Shown one piece after another: positions 7,516 to 16,316 of a stretch of DNA of 64,000 nt. The stretch lies in assembly GCA_020635815.1 (NCBI GenBank), contig JACJZB010000006.1, forward strand, positions 109,292-173,291. The letters run 5' to 3'. Both the position numbers and the translations under genes were made by a program. How positions within the stretch are numbered: position 1 is the stretch's first letter; every line of letters begins with the position of its first letter. This DNA comes from Flavobacteriales bacterium (GTDB taxonomy: Bacteria; Bacteroidota; Bacteroidia; Flavobacteriales_E; Vicingaceae). The notes beneath the pieces were generated by a model, which was not told the origin of the DNA, ran no database searches, and was given only the letters and a program-made list of their open reading frames with translations.

Positions 7516-8537
7516 TAATTACCGATTTTACTTACCGAATTATTTTCTAACTTATATTTTTCTTTACTTTCTTCACAAAGTGCTTCGCCTGATTCATCAA
7601 ACTCTAAACGATGTCCATATTCACTTATCCAACCAATTTGCTTCGCTGGATTGCCAACCAATAAAGCATAAGGCGGAACTTCTTTTGTAACAACTGCACC
7701 TGCACCAATAAAAGCATATTCTCCAATATTATTCCCACAAACTATTGTTGCATTTGCTCCAATAGAAACTCCTTTTCTAACTATTGTTTTAGCATACTCT
7801 CCTCTCCTATTTATTGCACTTCTTGGATTAATTACATTGGTAAAAACCATAGAAGGACCAAGAAAAACATCGTCTTCACAAATTACACCTGTGTAAATTG
7901 AAACGTTGTTTTGAACTTTTACATTATTTCCTAAAATAACTTCTGGAGATACGACTACATTTTGACCTATATTACAGTTTTTACCTATTTTACAATTGGG
8001 CATGACATGAGAAAAATGCCATATTTTAGTTCCTTCACCTATTTGGCATCCTTCATCTATAACTGCTGTTTTATGATTAAAAAAGAGTTTTGGATTTAAA
8101 GTTTCGGATTTCAAGTTTCGAGTTTCAGGTTGATATTCTGTTTGTTCTTCTTTAAATTTATTTTCTTTATAATCTGACTTTTGTAAATAACTGATGAATG
8201 CACCTATTTTTTTTGAAATAAGTACTGATTTTTCTTTTAAATTCGTCAACTTATCCTCATCAATATAACTTCTTGAATGAACTTTATAAAGTTGCGATCT
8301 TACCTCTCCACAAGAAGCTTTTGCAATGGTTAAAAAATGAATAAACTCTTTATTTCCTCCTCTTTCAAAACCTTCTGCAATATTGTCGCTTATTGATATA
8401 CTTGACCTATCAATCTGATTTCTTAATGAATAATCTGTTTCTAATTCCGTTTTTTTTATAACAGCATAAATATCGTTAGAAAGCTGAAAAGCTAACTGCC
8501 AAATTTCTAAATCTTCAAACTGTTTTACTGTTGCCAT
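7515..8537 (-). CDS. Fusion: IVS four-helix-bundle protein + WbpD-like UDP-sugar N-acetyltransferase
   Basis: One 340-residue reading frame joins two unrelated proteins. Residues 1 to about 120 match the four-helix-bundle family first seen in 23S rRNA intervening sequences (FEDLEIWQLAFQLSNDIY, NIAEGFERGGNKEF, FLTIAKASCGEVRSQLY). Residues about 150-340 are a left-handed beta-helix acyltransferase like WbpD (IDEGCQIGEGTKIWHFSHVM, INPRSAINRRGEY, GAGAVVTKEVPPYALLVGNP), which acetylates the 3-amino group of UDP-GlcNAc3NA. The joint (residues about 135-150, QPETRNLKSETLNPKL) is encoded by the heptamer repeat family. The enzyme's own Met start seems lost, although a TTG at the NLKSET site could start it internally. 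It overlaps the wbpB-like gene by one base. Confidence 0.85.
   Translation of the reverse strand: MATVKQFEDLEIWQLAFQLSNDIYAVIKKTELETDYSLRNQIDRSSISISDNIAEGFERGGNKEFIHFLTIAKASCGEVRSQLYKVHSRSYIDEDKLTNLKEKSVLISKKIGAFISYLQKSDYKENKFKEEQTEYQPETRNLKSETLNPKLFFNHKTAVIDEGCQIGEGTKIWHFSHVMPNCKIGKNCNIGQNVVVSPEVILGNNVKVQNNVSIYTGVICEDDVFLGPSMVFTNVINPRSAINRRGEYAKTIVRKGVSIGANATIVCGNNIGEYAFIGAGAVVTKEVPPYALLVGNPAKQIGWISEYGHRLEFDESGEALCEESKEKYKLENNSVSKIGN
8095..8136. repeat. Heptamer-family repeat inside a coding region (fusion linker)
   Basis: Units such as TTTAAAGTTTCGG, TTTCAAGTTTCGAG and TTTCAGG lie exactly between the IVS-protein and acetyltransferase parts of the reading frame and encode the linker without breaking it. 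Confidence 0.75.
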
Positions 8538-8612
8538 AGGGTTTCGTTTCGGGCTTAATGTTTCGGGTTTAATGTTTCGAGTTAACTTTGAACTTTAAAC
8601 ATTGAACCTTCA
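8536..8612. repeat. Degenerate heptamer repeats before the fused gene
   Basis: The gap between the UDP-xylose synthase stop and the fused gene start is filled with GTTTCGGG/TTTAATG/TTTCGAG units and then TTTGAACTTTAAACATTGAACC-type units. It matches the other repeat-filled gaps of the cluster, so the IVS-protein part is bordered by this repeat on both sides. Confidence 0.7.
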
Positions 8613-8613
8613 A

Positions 8614-9597
8614 CTACTTTACATATTCATCAAAATTTTTATGTTCAACTTTATTTAATTGCTCAGGAGAAAGACTTTTGAAATAATCGTAAGTAATTTT
8701 TAAACCTTCGGCTCTATTTACTTTTGGCTCCCAGCCTAAAATACTACGTGCTTTATCAATATTAGGTTGACGTTGCATCGGGTCATTTACTGGTAAATCT
8801 TTATAAATAATTTTTTGATCAGTTCCTGTCAATTTAATAATCTCTTTACAAAAATCTAAAATTGTAATTTCATCTGGATTACCAATGTTTACAGGTAAAG
8901 CATAATCACTTAAAAGTAAACGATAAATACCTTCAATCAAGTCATCTACATAACAAAACGAACGTGTTTGATCTCCTTTACCAAAAACCGTTAAATCTTC
9001 GCCTCTCAATGCCTGACCAATAAATGCTGGTAAAACTCTACCATCATTTAATCGCATTCGAGGACCATAAGTATTAAATATTCTTACTATTCTAGTTTCA
9101 ACTCCATGATAGGTATGATAAGCCATCGTTATCGCTTCTTGAAAACGTTTAGCTTCATCATAAACTCCTCTTGGTCCGATTGGATTTACATTTCCATAAT
9201 ATTCTTCAGTTTGAGGATGAACAAGAGGATCTCCATAAACTTCAGATGTAGATGCAATTAACATTCTAGCATTTTTAGCTTTCGCTAAACCTAGCAAGTT
9301 ATGTGTTCCTAATGAACCTACTTTTAAGGTTTGTATTGGTATTTTTAAATAGTCAATTGGACTTGCAGGCGATGCAAAATGTAAGATATAATCTAAATCT
9401 CCTTCAATAGTAACATGTTCAGAAACATCGTGATTAATAAACTCAAAATTTTCATTTCCGTTTAGATGCTCAATATTTTTTAAATCTCCAGTTATTAAGT
9501 TATCCATTGCGATAACGTAATACCCTTCTTTTATAAATCTGTCACACAAATGAGACCCTAAAAATCCTGCAGCACCTGTTATTAATACTCTTTTCAT
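8614..9597 (-). CDS. UDP-glucuronate decarboxylase (UDP-xylose synthase)
   Basis: The 327-residue SDR enzyme has [16 protein letters not shown] for NAD binding, [30 protein letters not shown] with the Tyr-Lys pair, and [10 protein letters not shown] plus [16 protein letters not shown], all typical of UXS. It decarboxylates UDP-glucuronate to UDP-xylose. The gene upstream makes UDP-glucuronate, so the two form a complete UDP-Glc to UDP-Xyl route. Its start lies two bases after the stop of that upstream gene, so the two are probably co-transcribed. Confidence 0.93.
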   Translation of the reverse strand: MKRVLITGAAGFLGSHLCDRFIKEGYYVIAMDNLITGDLKNIEHLNGNENFEFINHDVSEHVTIEGDLDYILHFASPASPIDYLKIPIQTLKVGSLGTHNLLGLAKAKNARMLIASTSEVYGDPLVHPQTEEYYGNVNPIGPRGVYDEAKRFQEAITMAYHTYHGVETRIVRIFNTYGPRMRLNDGRVLPAFIGQALRGEDLTVFGKGDQTRSFCYVDDLIEGIYRLLLSDYALPVNIGNPDEITILDFCKEIIKLTGTDQKIIYKDLPVNDPMQRQPNIDKARSILGWEPKVNRAEGLKITYDYFKSLSPEQLNKVEHKNFDEYVK

Positions 9598-9599
9598 AA

Positions 9600-10916
9600 T
9601 TATCCTCTCACTAATATTCGTCCAATACTGTTGTAATAAAACCCAAGTTCTTTCATTTCTTGAGTATCATATAAATTTCGTCCATCAAAAATTACTTTTT
9701 GATTCATCTTTTCAGCCATCACATCAAAATCTGGATTTCTAAAGACTTGCCATTCTGTTGCTATTACTAGTGCATCAGCATTAATTAAAGCAGCATCTCT
9801 ATCTTCAACAAAAGTTATCTTATCTCCATATTTTGCTTTAACATTTTCCATTGCTTCTGGGTCAAAAGCTGTAATGTTAGCTCCTTCAGCCAATAACTCA
9901 TTTATGATGTACAATGCTGGAGCTTCACGAATATCATCTGTATCGGGTTTAAAGGCTAAGCCCCAAAGTGCTATGTTTTTACCTTTTAAATCTCCTTTAA
10001 AAAATTCTTTTATCTTAGGAACAATAATCGTTTTTTGTTTTTCATTTACATCCATTACTGAATCTAAAATCTGAAAATTATATCCAAATTCTTTACCCGA
10101 TTTCGCTAAAGCTTGAACATCTTTTGGGAAACAGCTTCCTCCATAACCAATACCTGGAAACAAGAAACGTTTACCAATTCTAGAATCAGAACCAATTCCA
10201 ATTCTTACCATATCTACATCAGCACCAACTTTTTCACAAAAGTTAGCAATCTCGTTCATAAAAGTAATCTTAGTTGCCAAGAATGAATTTGCTGCATATT
10301 TAGTTAACTCAGCCGATTTTTCATCCATGAAAATAATAGGATTTCCTTGGCGAACATAAGGTCTATACAAATCACCCATTACTTTTTTGGCTCTTTCAGA
10401 ACTTGTTCCAATTACAACTCTATCTGGCTTCAAAAAATCATCTACCGCATAACCTTCCCTTAAAAATTCTGGATTTGAAACTACGTCAAATAAATCAGTT
10501 GATAAATTTGCTGATAGTGCTGCAGTAACTTTGTCTGCTGTACCAACAGGTACCGTACTTTTATCTACAATTACTTTATAGTCAGTAATAATTTTACCCA
10601 AATCATTTGCAACACCTAAAATATAACTCAAGTCAGCCGACCCATCCTCATCCGGAGGAGTTGGTAAAGCCAAAAAGATAATTTTAGCATCTTTTACTGC
10701 TTCCTCTAAATTTGTAGTAAATTCTAATCTTCCTTGTTTTATATTTCGCTCAAATAAAACATCTAAATGTGGTTCATAAATTGGCACCACACCATTTTTC
10801 ATTTTATTTACTTTGTTTTCATCGATGTCAACACAAACTACATGGTTTCCTGTTTCAGCAAAACATGTACCTGTTACTAACCCTACATAGCCTGTTCCTA
10901 CAACTGCAATCTTCAT
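9600..10916 (-). CDS. ugd: UDP-glucose 6-dehydrogenase
   Basis: A 438-residue protein with [59 protein letters not shown], the catalytic [16 protein letters not shown] with its Cys, and [18 protein letters not shown]. This is a textbook UDP-glucose dehydrogenase, oxidising UDP-glucose to UDP-glucuronate with two NAD. It precedes the UDP-xylose synthase and follows the aminotransferase gene. It is distinct from the 5181-6476 dehydrogenase, which is of the UDP-HexNAc type. Confidence 0.95.
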   Translation of the reverse strand: MKIAVVGTGYVGLVTGTCFAETGNHVVCVDIDENKVNKMKNGVVPIYEPHLDVLFERNIKQGRLEFTTNLEEAVKDAKIIFLALPTPPDEDGSADLSYILGVANDLGKIITDYKVIVDKSTVPVGTADKVTAALSANLSTDLFDVVSNPEFLREGYAVDDFLKPDRVVIGTSSERAKKVMGDLYRPYVRQGNPIIFMDEKSAELTKYAANSFLATKITFMNEIANFCEKVGADVDMVRIGIGSDSRIGKRFLFPGIGYGGSCFPKDVQALAKSGKEFGYNFQILDSVMDVNEKQKTIIVPKIKEFFKGDLKGKNIALWGLAFKPDTDDIREAPALYIINELLAEGANITAFDPEAMENVKAKYGDKITFVEDRDAALINADALVIATEWQVFRNPDFDVMAEKMNQKVIFDGRNLYDTQEMKELGFYYNSIGRILVRG

Positions 10917-10925
10917 AATGTTGTA

Positions 10926-12059
10926 TTACTTTTTATTAATAAATTCTTTAACTGAATCAGTTATATATTTTAATTGTTCTTCGGTTAACTCAGTATGCAT
11001 TGGCAACGAAAAAACTGAATCACACAATGCATTTGTAACTTCAAAATCTTCATGTTTCATTACAGGAGTTTTATATGCTTCTTGCGTGTGCAAAGGCACT
11101 GGATAATAAATCATACAAGGCACACCTTTGTCTCCTAAATATTTTTGCAGCTCAAAATGGTCAATTCCAATGCCTACAAGTGTATATTGATGAAATACAT
11201 GTGTAGATTTTGGATTTCTTACTGGTGTTTTTATTTCATTGATAGCTGCAAAAGCATTGTCATAAAATGTTGCTGCTTTATTTCTTGCTGCACTATAATT
11301 ATCTAATTCTCTTAATTTTATTCTAAGTATAGCTGCTTGTATCGAATCTAATCGAGAATTAACCCCTAACCTTGGATAGTAGTAACGTTCACCCATCCCG
11401 TGATTAACAATTGAACGACACAATTCAGCCAATTTATCATCATTTGTAAATAAAGCTCCACCATCACCATAACAACCTAAATTTTTAGATGGAAAAAATG
11501 AAGTTGTTCCAATATTTCCAATCGTTCCAGCTTTTTTAGTTTCTCCATTTTCAAAGGTATATTCAGCACCTATTGCTTGAGCATTATCTTCTACAACAAA
11601 AATATTATGCTGATTTGCTATTTCCATAATAGCCTCCATATTGGCACATTGCCCAAATAAATGAACAGGTACAATTGCTTTTGTTTTTGGAGTTATTGCT
11701 TTTTTCAATTTTTCAATGTCCACACAAAAAGTATCTGGATCTACATCAATTAAAACTGGTGTTAACTGTAATAAACCTATTACTTCAACTGTTGCAGCAA
11801 ATGTAAAATCAGAAGTGATAACCTCATCTCCAGGTTTTAAATCTAATGCCATTAATGCAATTTGTAACGCGTCTGTTCCGTTAGCACATGGAATAACGTG
11901 CTTTACATCTAAATAATTTTCTAATTCTTCTTGAAACGCTCTAACTTCTGGACCATTAATAAATGCTGATGATTCTACTACATTTATTATTGCTTTATCA
12001 ACCTCACTTTTAATTTTTTGATATTGACCCTTCAAGTCAACCATTTGAATATCTTTCAT
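10926..12059 (-). CDS. PLP-dependent sugar aminotransferase, DegT/WbpE-like
   Basis: The 377-residue protein belongs to the DegT/DnrJ/EryC1 family. It starts MVDLKGQYQKIK, has NGTDALQIALMAL, DVDPDTFCVD, VEDNAQAIGAEY, and the PLP-lysine segment TSFFPSKNLGCYGDGGALFT. WbpE transfers an amino group from glutamate to UDP-3-keto-GlcNAcA, and neighbouring WbpB- and WbpD-like genes make that the best guess. It is the first gene of the minus-strand cluster, so the main promoter should lie between 12060 and 12176. No convincing TAnnTTTG box in the right orientation was found there. Confidence 0.88.
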   Translation of the reverse strand: MKDIQMVDLKGQYQKIKSEVDKAIINVVESSAFINGPEVRAFQEELENYLDVKHVIPCANGTDALQIALMALDLKPGDEVITSDFTFAATVEVIGLLQLTPVLIDVDPDTFCVDIEKLKKAITPKTKAIVPVHLFGQCANMEAIMEIANQHNIFVVEDNAQAIGAEYTFENGETKKAGTIGNIGTTSFFPSKNLGCYGDGGALFTNDDKLAELCRSIVNHGMGERYYYPRLGVNSRLDSIQAAILRIKLRELDNYSAARNKAATFYDNAFAAINEIKTPVRNPKSTHVFHQYTLVGIGIDHFELQKYLGDKGVPCMIYYPVPLHTQEAYKTPVMKHEDFEVTNALCDSVFSLPMHTELTEEQLKYITDSVKEFINKK

Positions 12060-12197
12060 ACAATTTGTTAAATACTTAGCAAAAGGATGCTAAATTAACT
12101 AAAAAGATAGTTAAAAATGTTAATTTTTGAGCATAAATACCCCAAACTCAATAAGAGCAATTAATATTTCGTTATTTTGTATTTTATAGTTAATCTA

Positions 12198-12956
12198 ATG
12201 AAGCTTTTTTTTCTGATTTTCGGGCTACTATTCAACCTCATTGCTTTCGGGCAATTTGGTCAATCTGCCGCACCTAAGGATTCTGCTTTTACAATACCTA
12301 TGATAGTTGCTTCTTATGCACATCAATGGTCGGGGGGCGATTTAGCCAACCGTTTTGGACACAACAATAATGTTGGTGGAAGTTTCTTAATTAAAAATAA
12401 AAGACACTGGGTTTATGGTTTAAAAGGAAATTTTATATGGGGAAATAAAGTAAAAGAAAATACTATTTTAGGTGATTTACTTACAGAAGACAGTTATATT
12501 ATTGACAATGAAGGACGATTAACTTCTGTATATTTAGAAGAAAGAGGTGCCTCATTCTTTTTAGTAGGAGGAAAAATATTTAACGTACTAACTAATAATA
12601 GTAACTCTGGCATTATGATTTATGGAGGTGTTGGTACTTTACATCATAAAATTAGAATTACTTATAAAGATGAAGTAAATATCTTATCAGAAGAAAACAA
12701 AAAAGGCTATGACCGTTTATCGTTTGGTTATGCCATAAATGGATTTATTGGCTATATGCACTTAAGTAAAAATAGGTTTCTTAACTTTTTTGGAGGATTT
12801 GATTACACCCAAGGCTGGACAAAAAGCTTGCGTAAGTTTAATTACGATACACAGCAAGAAGACACCCAAATATCAAACAATATTCTTTACGGATTTCGCT
12901 TAGGGTGGATTATTAGATTAAATAAAAGAACTCACCAAGAATATTATTATGATTAA
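12198..12956 (+). CDS. Outer-membrane beta-barrel-like protein with signal peptide
   Basis: The preferred start is the ATG at 12198, which gives MKLFFLIFGLLFNLIAFGQ, a signal peptide with cleavage after FGQ. A TTG at 12177 is in frame but gives a poorer N terminus. The mature part of about 230 residues alternates polar and aromatic residues (WVYGLKGNFIWG, NSGIMIYGGVGTL, FLNFFGGFDYTQGW, LYGFRLGWIIRL), as expected for transmembrane strands, and ends in a Tyr-rich tail. The function is unknown. It ends seven bases before the Kdo transferase gene, so an envelope role in the same transcript is likely. Confidence 0.7.
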   Translation: MKLFFLIFGLLFNLIAFGQFGQSAAPKDSAFTIPMIVASYAHQWSGGDLANRFGHNNNVGGSFLIKNKRHWVYGLKGNFIWGNKVKENTILGDLLTEDSYIIDNEGRLTSVYLEERGASFFLVGGKIFNVLTNNSNSGIMIYGGVGTLHHKIRITYKDEVNILSEENKKGYDRLSFGYAINGFIGYMHLSKNRFLNFFGGFDYTQGWTKSLRKFNYDTQQEDTQISNNILYGFRLGWIIRLNKRTHQEYYYD

Positions 12957-12963
12957 AAGCTGA

Positions 12964-14178
12964 ATGAAGCTTATTTATCAAATATCGGTACTCGGCTATT
13001 CTTTTCTAATTCGTATTGCTAGCCTTTTTAACTCAAAAGCAAAACTTTGGGTTGATGGACGAAAAAATATCTTTAATTTAATTCAATCAAAAATAAACTC
13101 CAATGAGGAAATTGCTTGGTTTCACTGTGCTAGTTTAGGTGAGTTTGAACAAGGAAAACCCGTAATTGAAGGCTTTAAACAAAAACACCCCAATTTTAAA
13201 ATAGTAGTTACTTTCTTTTCTCCATCGGGTTATGAATTGCGAAAAAATTATAAAGGTGCCGATTACGTTTTTTACCTTCCGATAGACACAAAAAAGAATG
13301 CTCAAAAGTTTACAACCATCCTACAACCAAAAATTGCATTTTTTGTGAAATATGAGTTCTGGTTTCATTATCTAAAAGAACTTCACCAACAACAAACACC
13401 AACTTATTTAATTTCTGGAGTATTTAGAGAGAATCAGTTATTTTTTAAATGGTATGGCACTTGGTATAAAAAAATGTTAAACTATTTTACGCACTTTTTT
13501 GTTCAAAATACCGAATCGGAAACACTATTAAAAAAAATAGGTTTTAATAACATTACAATAAGTGGCGACACAAGGTTTGACAGGGTTTTTGAAAACGCTA
13601 TAAACACAATTAAACTACCAATTATTGAAGCTTTTAAAAATAATAAGCAAATTATAATTGGAGGGAGTAGCTGGCAAGCAGAAGAAAAAATATTAGCCAA
13701 CTATTTCTTAAATCAAACTGTTAATTTTAAATTAATAATTGCTCCACACGATATTGCTGAAAGTCACATCAAACAAATTGAAACGTTATTTAAAGGGAAT
13801 TGTATTCGCTATTCTAAAGCAACCGAACAAAATGTAGGAAATGAAAATATTTTAATAATTGACAACATTGGCATTTTAGCTAACGCTTATCAATATACCG
13901 AAATTGCTTTTGTTGGCGGTGGTTTTACAGGTGCTTTACACAATATTTTAGAACCTTGTAGCTTTGGTAATCTGGTATTATTTGGGCCAAACCATCAAAA
14001 ATTTCATGAAGCACAAGATTTAGTAACTAATGGTGGTGCTTTTGTTGTTACAAACGAAATTGACTTTACTGAAATAATTTCTAAAAACACTACTAAAATT
14101 GATGCCATTAAAGCTCAAAATCGTAACTTTATTTTTAACCGAAAAGGAGCTACAAAGCTCATTTTAAACACCTTGTAA
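12964..14178 (+). CDS. waaA: 3-deoxy-D-manno-octulosonic acid (Kdo) transferase
   Basis: The 404-residue GT-B glycosyltransferase has an N-terminal membrane-associated segment, then FHCASLGEFEQGKPVIE with the catalytic Glu region, the TFFSPSGYE block, a WFHYL segment, SGDTRFDRV, and the C-terminal FVGGGFTGALHNILEPCSFG for CMP-Kdo binding. It attaches Kdo to lipid A precursor on the inner face of the inner membrane. The product is slightly shorter than the Escherichia coli enzyme, which is usual in this phylum. The next gene starts directly after its stop codon. Confidence 0.95.
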   Translation: MKLIYQISVLGYSFLIRIASLFNSKAKLWVDGRKNIFNLIQSKINSNEEIAWFHCASLGEFEQGKPVIEGFKQKHPNFKIVVTFFSPSGYELRKNYKGADYVFYLPIDTKKNAQKFTTILQPKIAFFVKYEFWFHYLKELHQQQTPTYLISGVFRENQLFFKWYGTWYKKMLNYFTHFFVQNTESETLLKKIGFNNITISGDTRFDRVFENAINTIKLPIIEAFKNNKQIIIGGSSWQAEEKILANYFLNQTVNFKLIIAPHDIAESHIKQIETLFKGNCIRYSKATEQNVGNENILIIDNIGILANAYQYTEIAFVGGGFTGALHNILEPCSFGNLVLFGPNHQKFHEAQDLVTNGGAFVVTNEIDFTEIISKNTTKIDAIKAQNRNFIFNRKGATKLILNTL

Positions 14179-14736
14179 ATGGATATTCTTGATTTAAAAA
14201 AAGACTTACGTAAAGAAATGCTCATTAAAAGAGTAAAACTTGATCCCACCTATAAAAAAGCATACGATTTATGGATTTGTGAACAGCTAGAGGCGTTAAT
14301 CGAAGAAAAAAATTACAAAACAATACACGCTTATTTAACAATGGGTAAAGAAATTGATATCACCCCATTATTAAAAAATTTGTTAGCAAAAAACATTACT
14401 GTTATTACGCCTAAAACTTTACCCAAACGAAAATTAGAAAACAGAACGCTAACTTCTTTTGACGATATTGAGAAAGGAGTTTTTGGAACAACGCACCCTG
14501 CCAACCCAAAAGAATATACTGGTACTTTCGATTTAATAATTGTTCCTGGATTAGCTTTTGATAATAAAAACTACCGTTTAGGTTATGGCGGAGGCTATTA
14601 TGATAATTTTTTAGTAAACCATCCTAACGCCTATAAAATTGGCATTTTTTACCCCATTCAAAAAGTAGAAAATGTACCTACCGAAGCTCATGATTTTTGT
14701 TTGAATGAAATTTTGATTAACAACAACCTTCATTAG
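14179..14736 (+). CDS. 5-formyltetrahydrofolate cyclo-ligase
   Basis: A 185-residue enzyme that converts 5-formyl-THF to 5,10-methenyl-THF with ATP. It shows the N-terminal KKDLRKEM/LIKR helix typical of the family and the C-terminal signature LIIVPGLAFD followed by YRLGYGGGYYDNFL. Its ATG follows the waaA stop with no gap, so the two genes are co-transcribed. Confidence 0.95.
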   Translation: MDILDLKKDLRKEMLIKRVKLDPTYKKAYDLWICEQLEALIEEKNYKTIHAYLTMGKEIDITPLLKNLLAKNITVITPKTLPKRKLENRTLTSFDDIEKGVFGTTHPANPKEYTGTFDLIIVPGLAFDNKNYRLGYGGGYYDNFLVNHPNAYKIGIFYPIQKVENVPTEAHDFCLNEILINNNLH

Positions 14737-14750
14737 CCTTATTTTTCTGC

Positions 14751-14758
14751 TACCTTTG
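14751..14758 (+). promoter_or_regulatory. Bacteroidota -7 box TACCTTTG
   Basis: An exact TAnnTTTG match 21 bases before the ATG at 14780, leaving a leader of roughly 15 bases. It suggests the next gene has its own promoter. Confidence 0.5.
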
Positions 14759-14779
14759 CTTTAAAATAGATTCTTAGTT

Positions 14780-15394
14780 ATGTCTTTTAAAAAGTTGTTG
14801 CCTTGTATTAAAGAAAATATAACCAAATTTGGATTTGAAAATCCAACACATCTTCAAAAACAACTTATTCCCAAAATTAAAGGCGGTGCAAATTACATTG
14901 GCATAGCACCAGAAGGATCAGGAAAAACAACTAATTTGATTATCAATGCCATTCAAAAACTAAATGGTGAAGCTTTTGAGGATGTGCCTCGTGCATTAAT
15001 TTTTGCTAAAGACAAACAAGCAGTTTTAGCACTCGAGGAAGAGTTTAATAAATGGATAAAAAATACTGATTTACGGATTGCCATTGCTTACGAAGAAGGT
15101 AAAATTGATGATCAAAAAGATGCCATTTATGTTGGCTCCGATATTGTTATTGGCACTCCAAAGCGATTAAATAAAATTTATTTTCAAAATGGATTAAACT
15201 TAGCCAACCTTCAACTTTTAGCAATTGAAGATGCTGAGTTTTTAATTGGCACAAGCTTTCATACCGAGATTCACCGAATAGTAGAAAGTTTGGCAAGATG
15301 TCAATACTTAGTTTTTGCAAACAAGTTTGACCATAAAATTGAAAAACTACAAGAGTTATATATGGAAGATGCTCAAGTTATTGAGATTAAGTAA
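14780..15394 (+). CDS. Single-domain DEAD-box-like protein with degenerate motif II
   Basis: The 204-residue product corresponds to only the first RecA-like domain of a DEAD-box RNA helicase. A Q-motif-like segment (FENPTHLQKQLIPKI), Walker A APEGSGKT (about residues 47-54), an RALIFAKDKQ block and IGTPKRLNKI are present. Motif II reads EDAE instead of DEAD, motif III SAT is replaced by FAN, and the second helicase domain is absent. The frame is clean, so this is not an obvious recent pseudogene. It may bind ATP or RNA without unwinding. Its stop codon directly abuts the stop of the convergent CBS gene. Confidence 0.7.
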   Translation: MSFKKLLPCIKENITKFGFENPTHLQKQLIPKIKGGANYIGIAPEGSGKTTNLIINAIQKLNGEAFEDVPRALIFAKDKQAVLALEEEFNKWIKNTDLRIAIAYEEGKIDDQKDAIYVGSDIVIGTPKRLNKIYFQNGLNLANLQLLAIEDAEFLIGTSFHTEIHRIVESLARCQYLVFANKFDHKIEKLQELYMEDAQVIEIK

Positions 15395-15754
15395 CTATTC
15401 TTCTGCATATACTTTTATTACATCCATAGAACTTAACATTCCTACAACATTTCCATCATCCATAATAACTAGATGATGAACTCCGTGCTTTACCATCATT
15501 TTAGCAGCATCTTTTACTCTATTATTTCTTAATCCAATATGTACACTTTTAGACATAACATCTCGAACTAACAAAGCCTCATTATGAACAGCGACAATAT
15601 CACTAGAAGAAATAATACCCGATATTGTTCCATCCACTTCTAAAACTGGAACTGCATTAATATTTTTTCGGGTAAACATGTCTTTTAAATTTGCTATTTT
15701 CACTCCTGGTTGGGTAACAACAGTTGGCGTTGACATTATTTCTTCAATTCTCAT
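15395..15754 (-). CDS. Two-CBS-domain protein
   Basis: A 119-residue stand-alone pair of CBS motifs: IMSTPTVVTQPG with NINAVPVLEVDGTISGIISSSDI, and DVMSKSVHIG with HGVHHLVIMDDGNVVGMLSSMDVI. CBS pairs bind adenosyl nucleotides and act as sensors. It is the most downstream gene of a minus-strand run that includes hemerythrin and Fe-S related genes, with a 96-base gap to the upstream gene. The target is unknown. Confidence 0.9.
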   Translation of the reverse strand: MRIEEIMSTPTVVTQPGVKIANLKDMFTRKNINAVPVLEVDGTISGIISSSDIVAVHNEALLVRDVMSKSVHIGLRNNRVKDAAKMMVKHGVHHLVIMDDGNVVGMLSSMDVIKVYAEE

Positions 15755-15850
15755 AATTTATTTTTTGATAATATGCTTTAAAGTTAGTAACCTATCTTTT
15801 ATTAGATAATGATAAAAATCAATTATTAAAATTTAATTATTGGCTAATTT

Positions 15851-16312
15851 TTATTCCCAAAATTTATCTTTCCAACTCTCAGTACTTCCATCATTAATTG
15901 AATGATGGAGCTTTTCAATTTTAAGCAACTCTCTTTCTGATGCTACTTTTTGTATCTTATCAAACAAAATGCGTTCTTCAAATCGAATGTGTGCCTCCAA
16001 CTCCTCTTCAATAGCAACAATTGATTTCATATCAGGCTGCTTTTTCATAAATAATCGCTTTAATTTACGATGATCAGCTAAAGCTCTTTTAACTAATTCA
16101 TCATCTGCCTCTAGAATTGGAAAAATATGTAATTCTTCTATATTAAAATGATGCACCAAATCTTCCTTAAAAAAGAAATCACAATAGCTTTTTATTCGTT
16201 CTATAGAAACATCTTTTTTTAAACCTGTTCGTATTTTCCAACTCAACAACAGCCCTTCATGATGCTCTTTACTTAATGGTTTTAATGCTTGATGTCTTTT
16301 TATTGGCTTCAT
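15851..16312 (-). CDS. Hemerythrin-like (HHE) protein
   Basis: The ATG at 16312 is preferred over a GTG at 16336, because the latter would overlap the upstream gene and the ATG sits four bases after that gene's stop. The resulting protein of about 153 residues carries the helical bundle iron ligands LSKEHHEGLL, HHFNIEELHIFPIL, LADHRKLKRLF and HIRFEERILF, typical of HHE di-iron proteins that bind O2 or NO or store iron. It belongs to a minus-strand operon with a zinc-ribbon-like protein, a SufT-like factor and an NnrS-like membrane protein, so a role in NO or oxygen sensing is plausible. Confidence 0.85.
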   Translation of the reverse strand: MKPIKRHQALKPLSKEHHEGLLLSWKIRTGLKKDVSIERIKSYCDFFFKEDLVHHFNIEELHIFPILEADDELVKRALADHRKLKRLFMKKQPDMKSIVAIEEELEAHIRFEERILFDKIQKVASERELLKIEKLHHSINDGSTESWKDKFWE

Positions 16313-16316
16313 TTTC

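Noticed and set aside
12177..12197. TTG start for the outer-membrane protein
   Set aside because: The ATG at 12198 gives a standard signal peptide, and the upstream residues add nothing typical.
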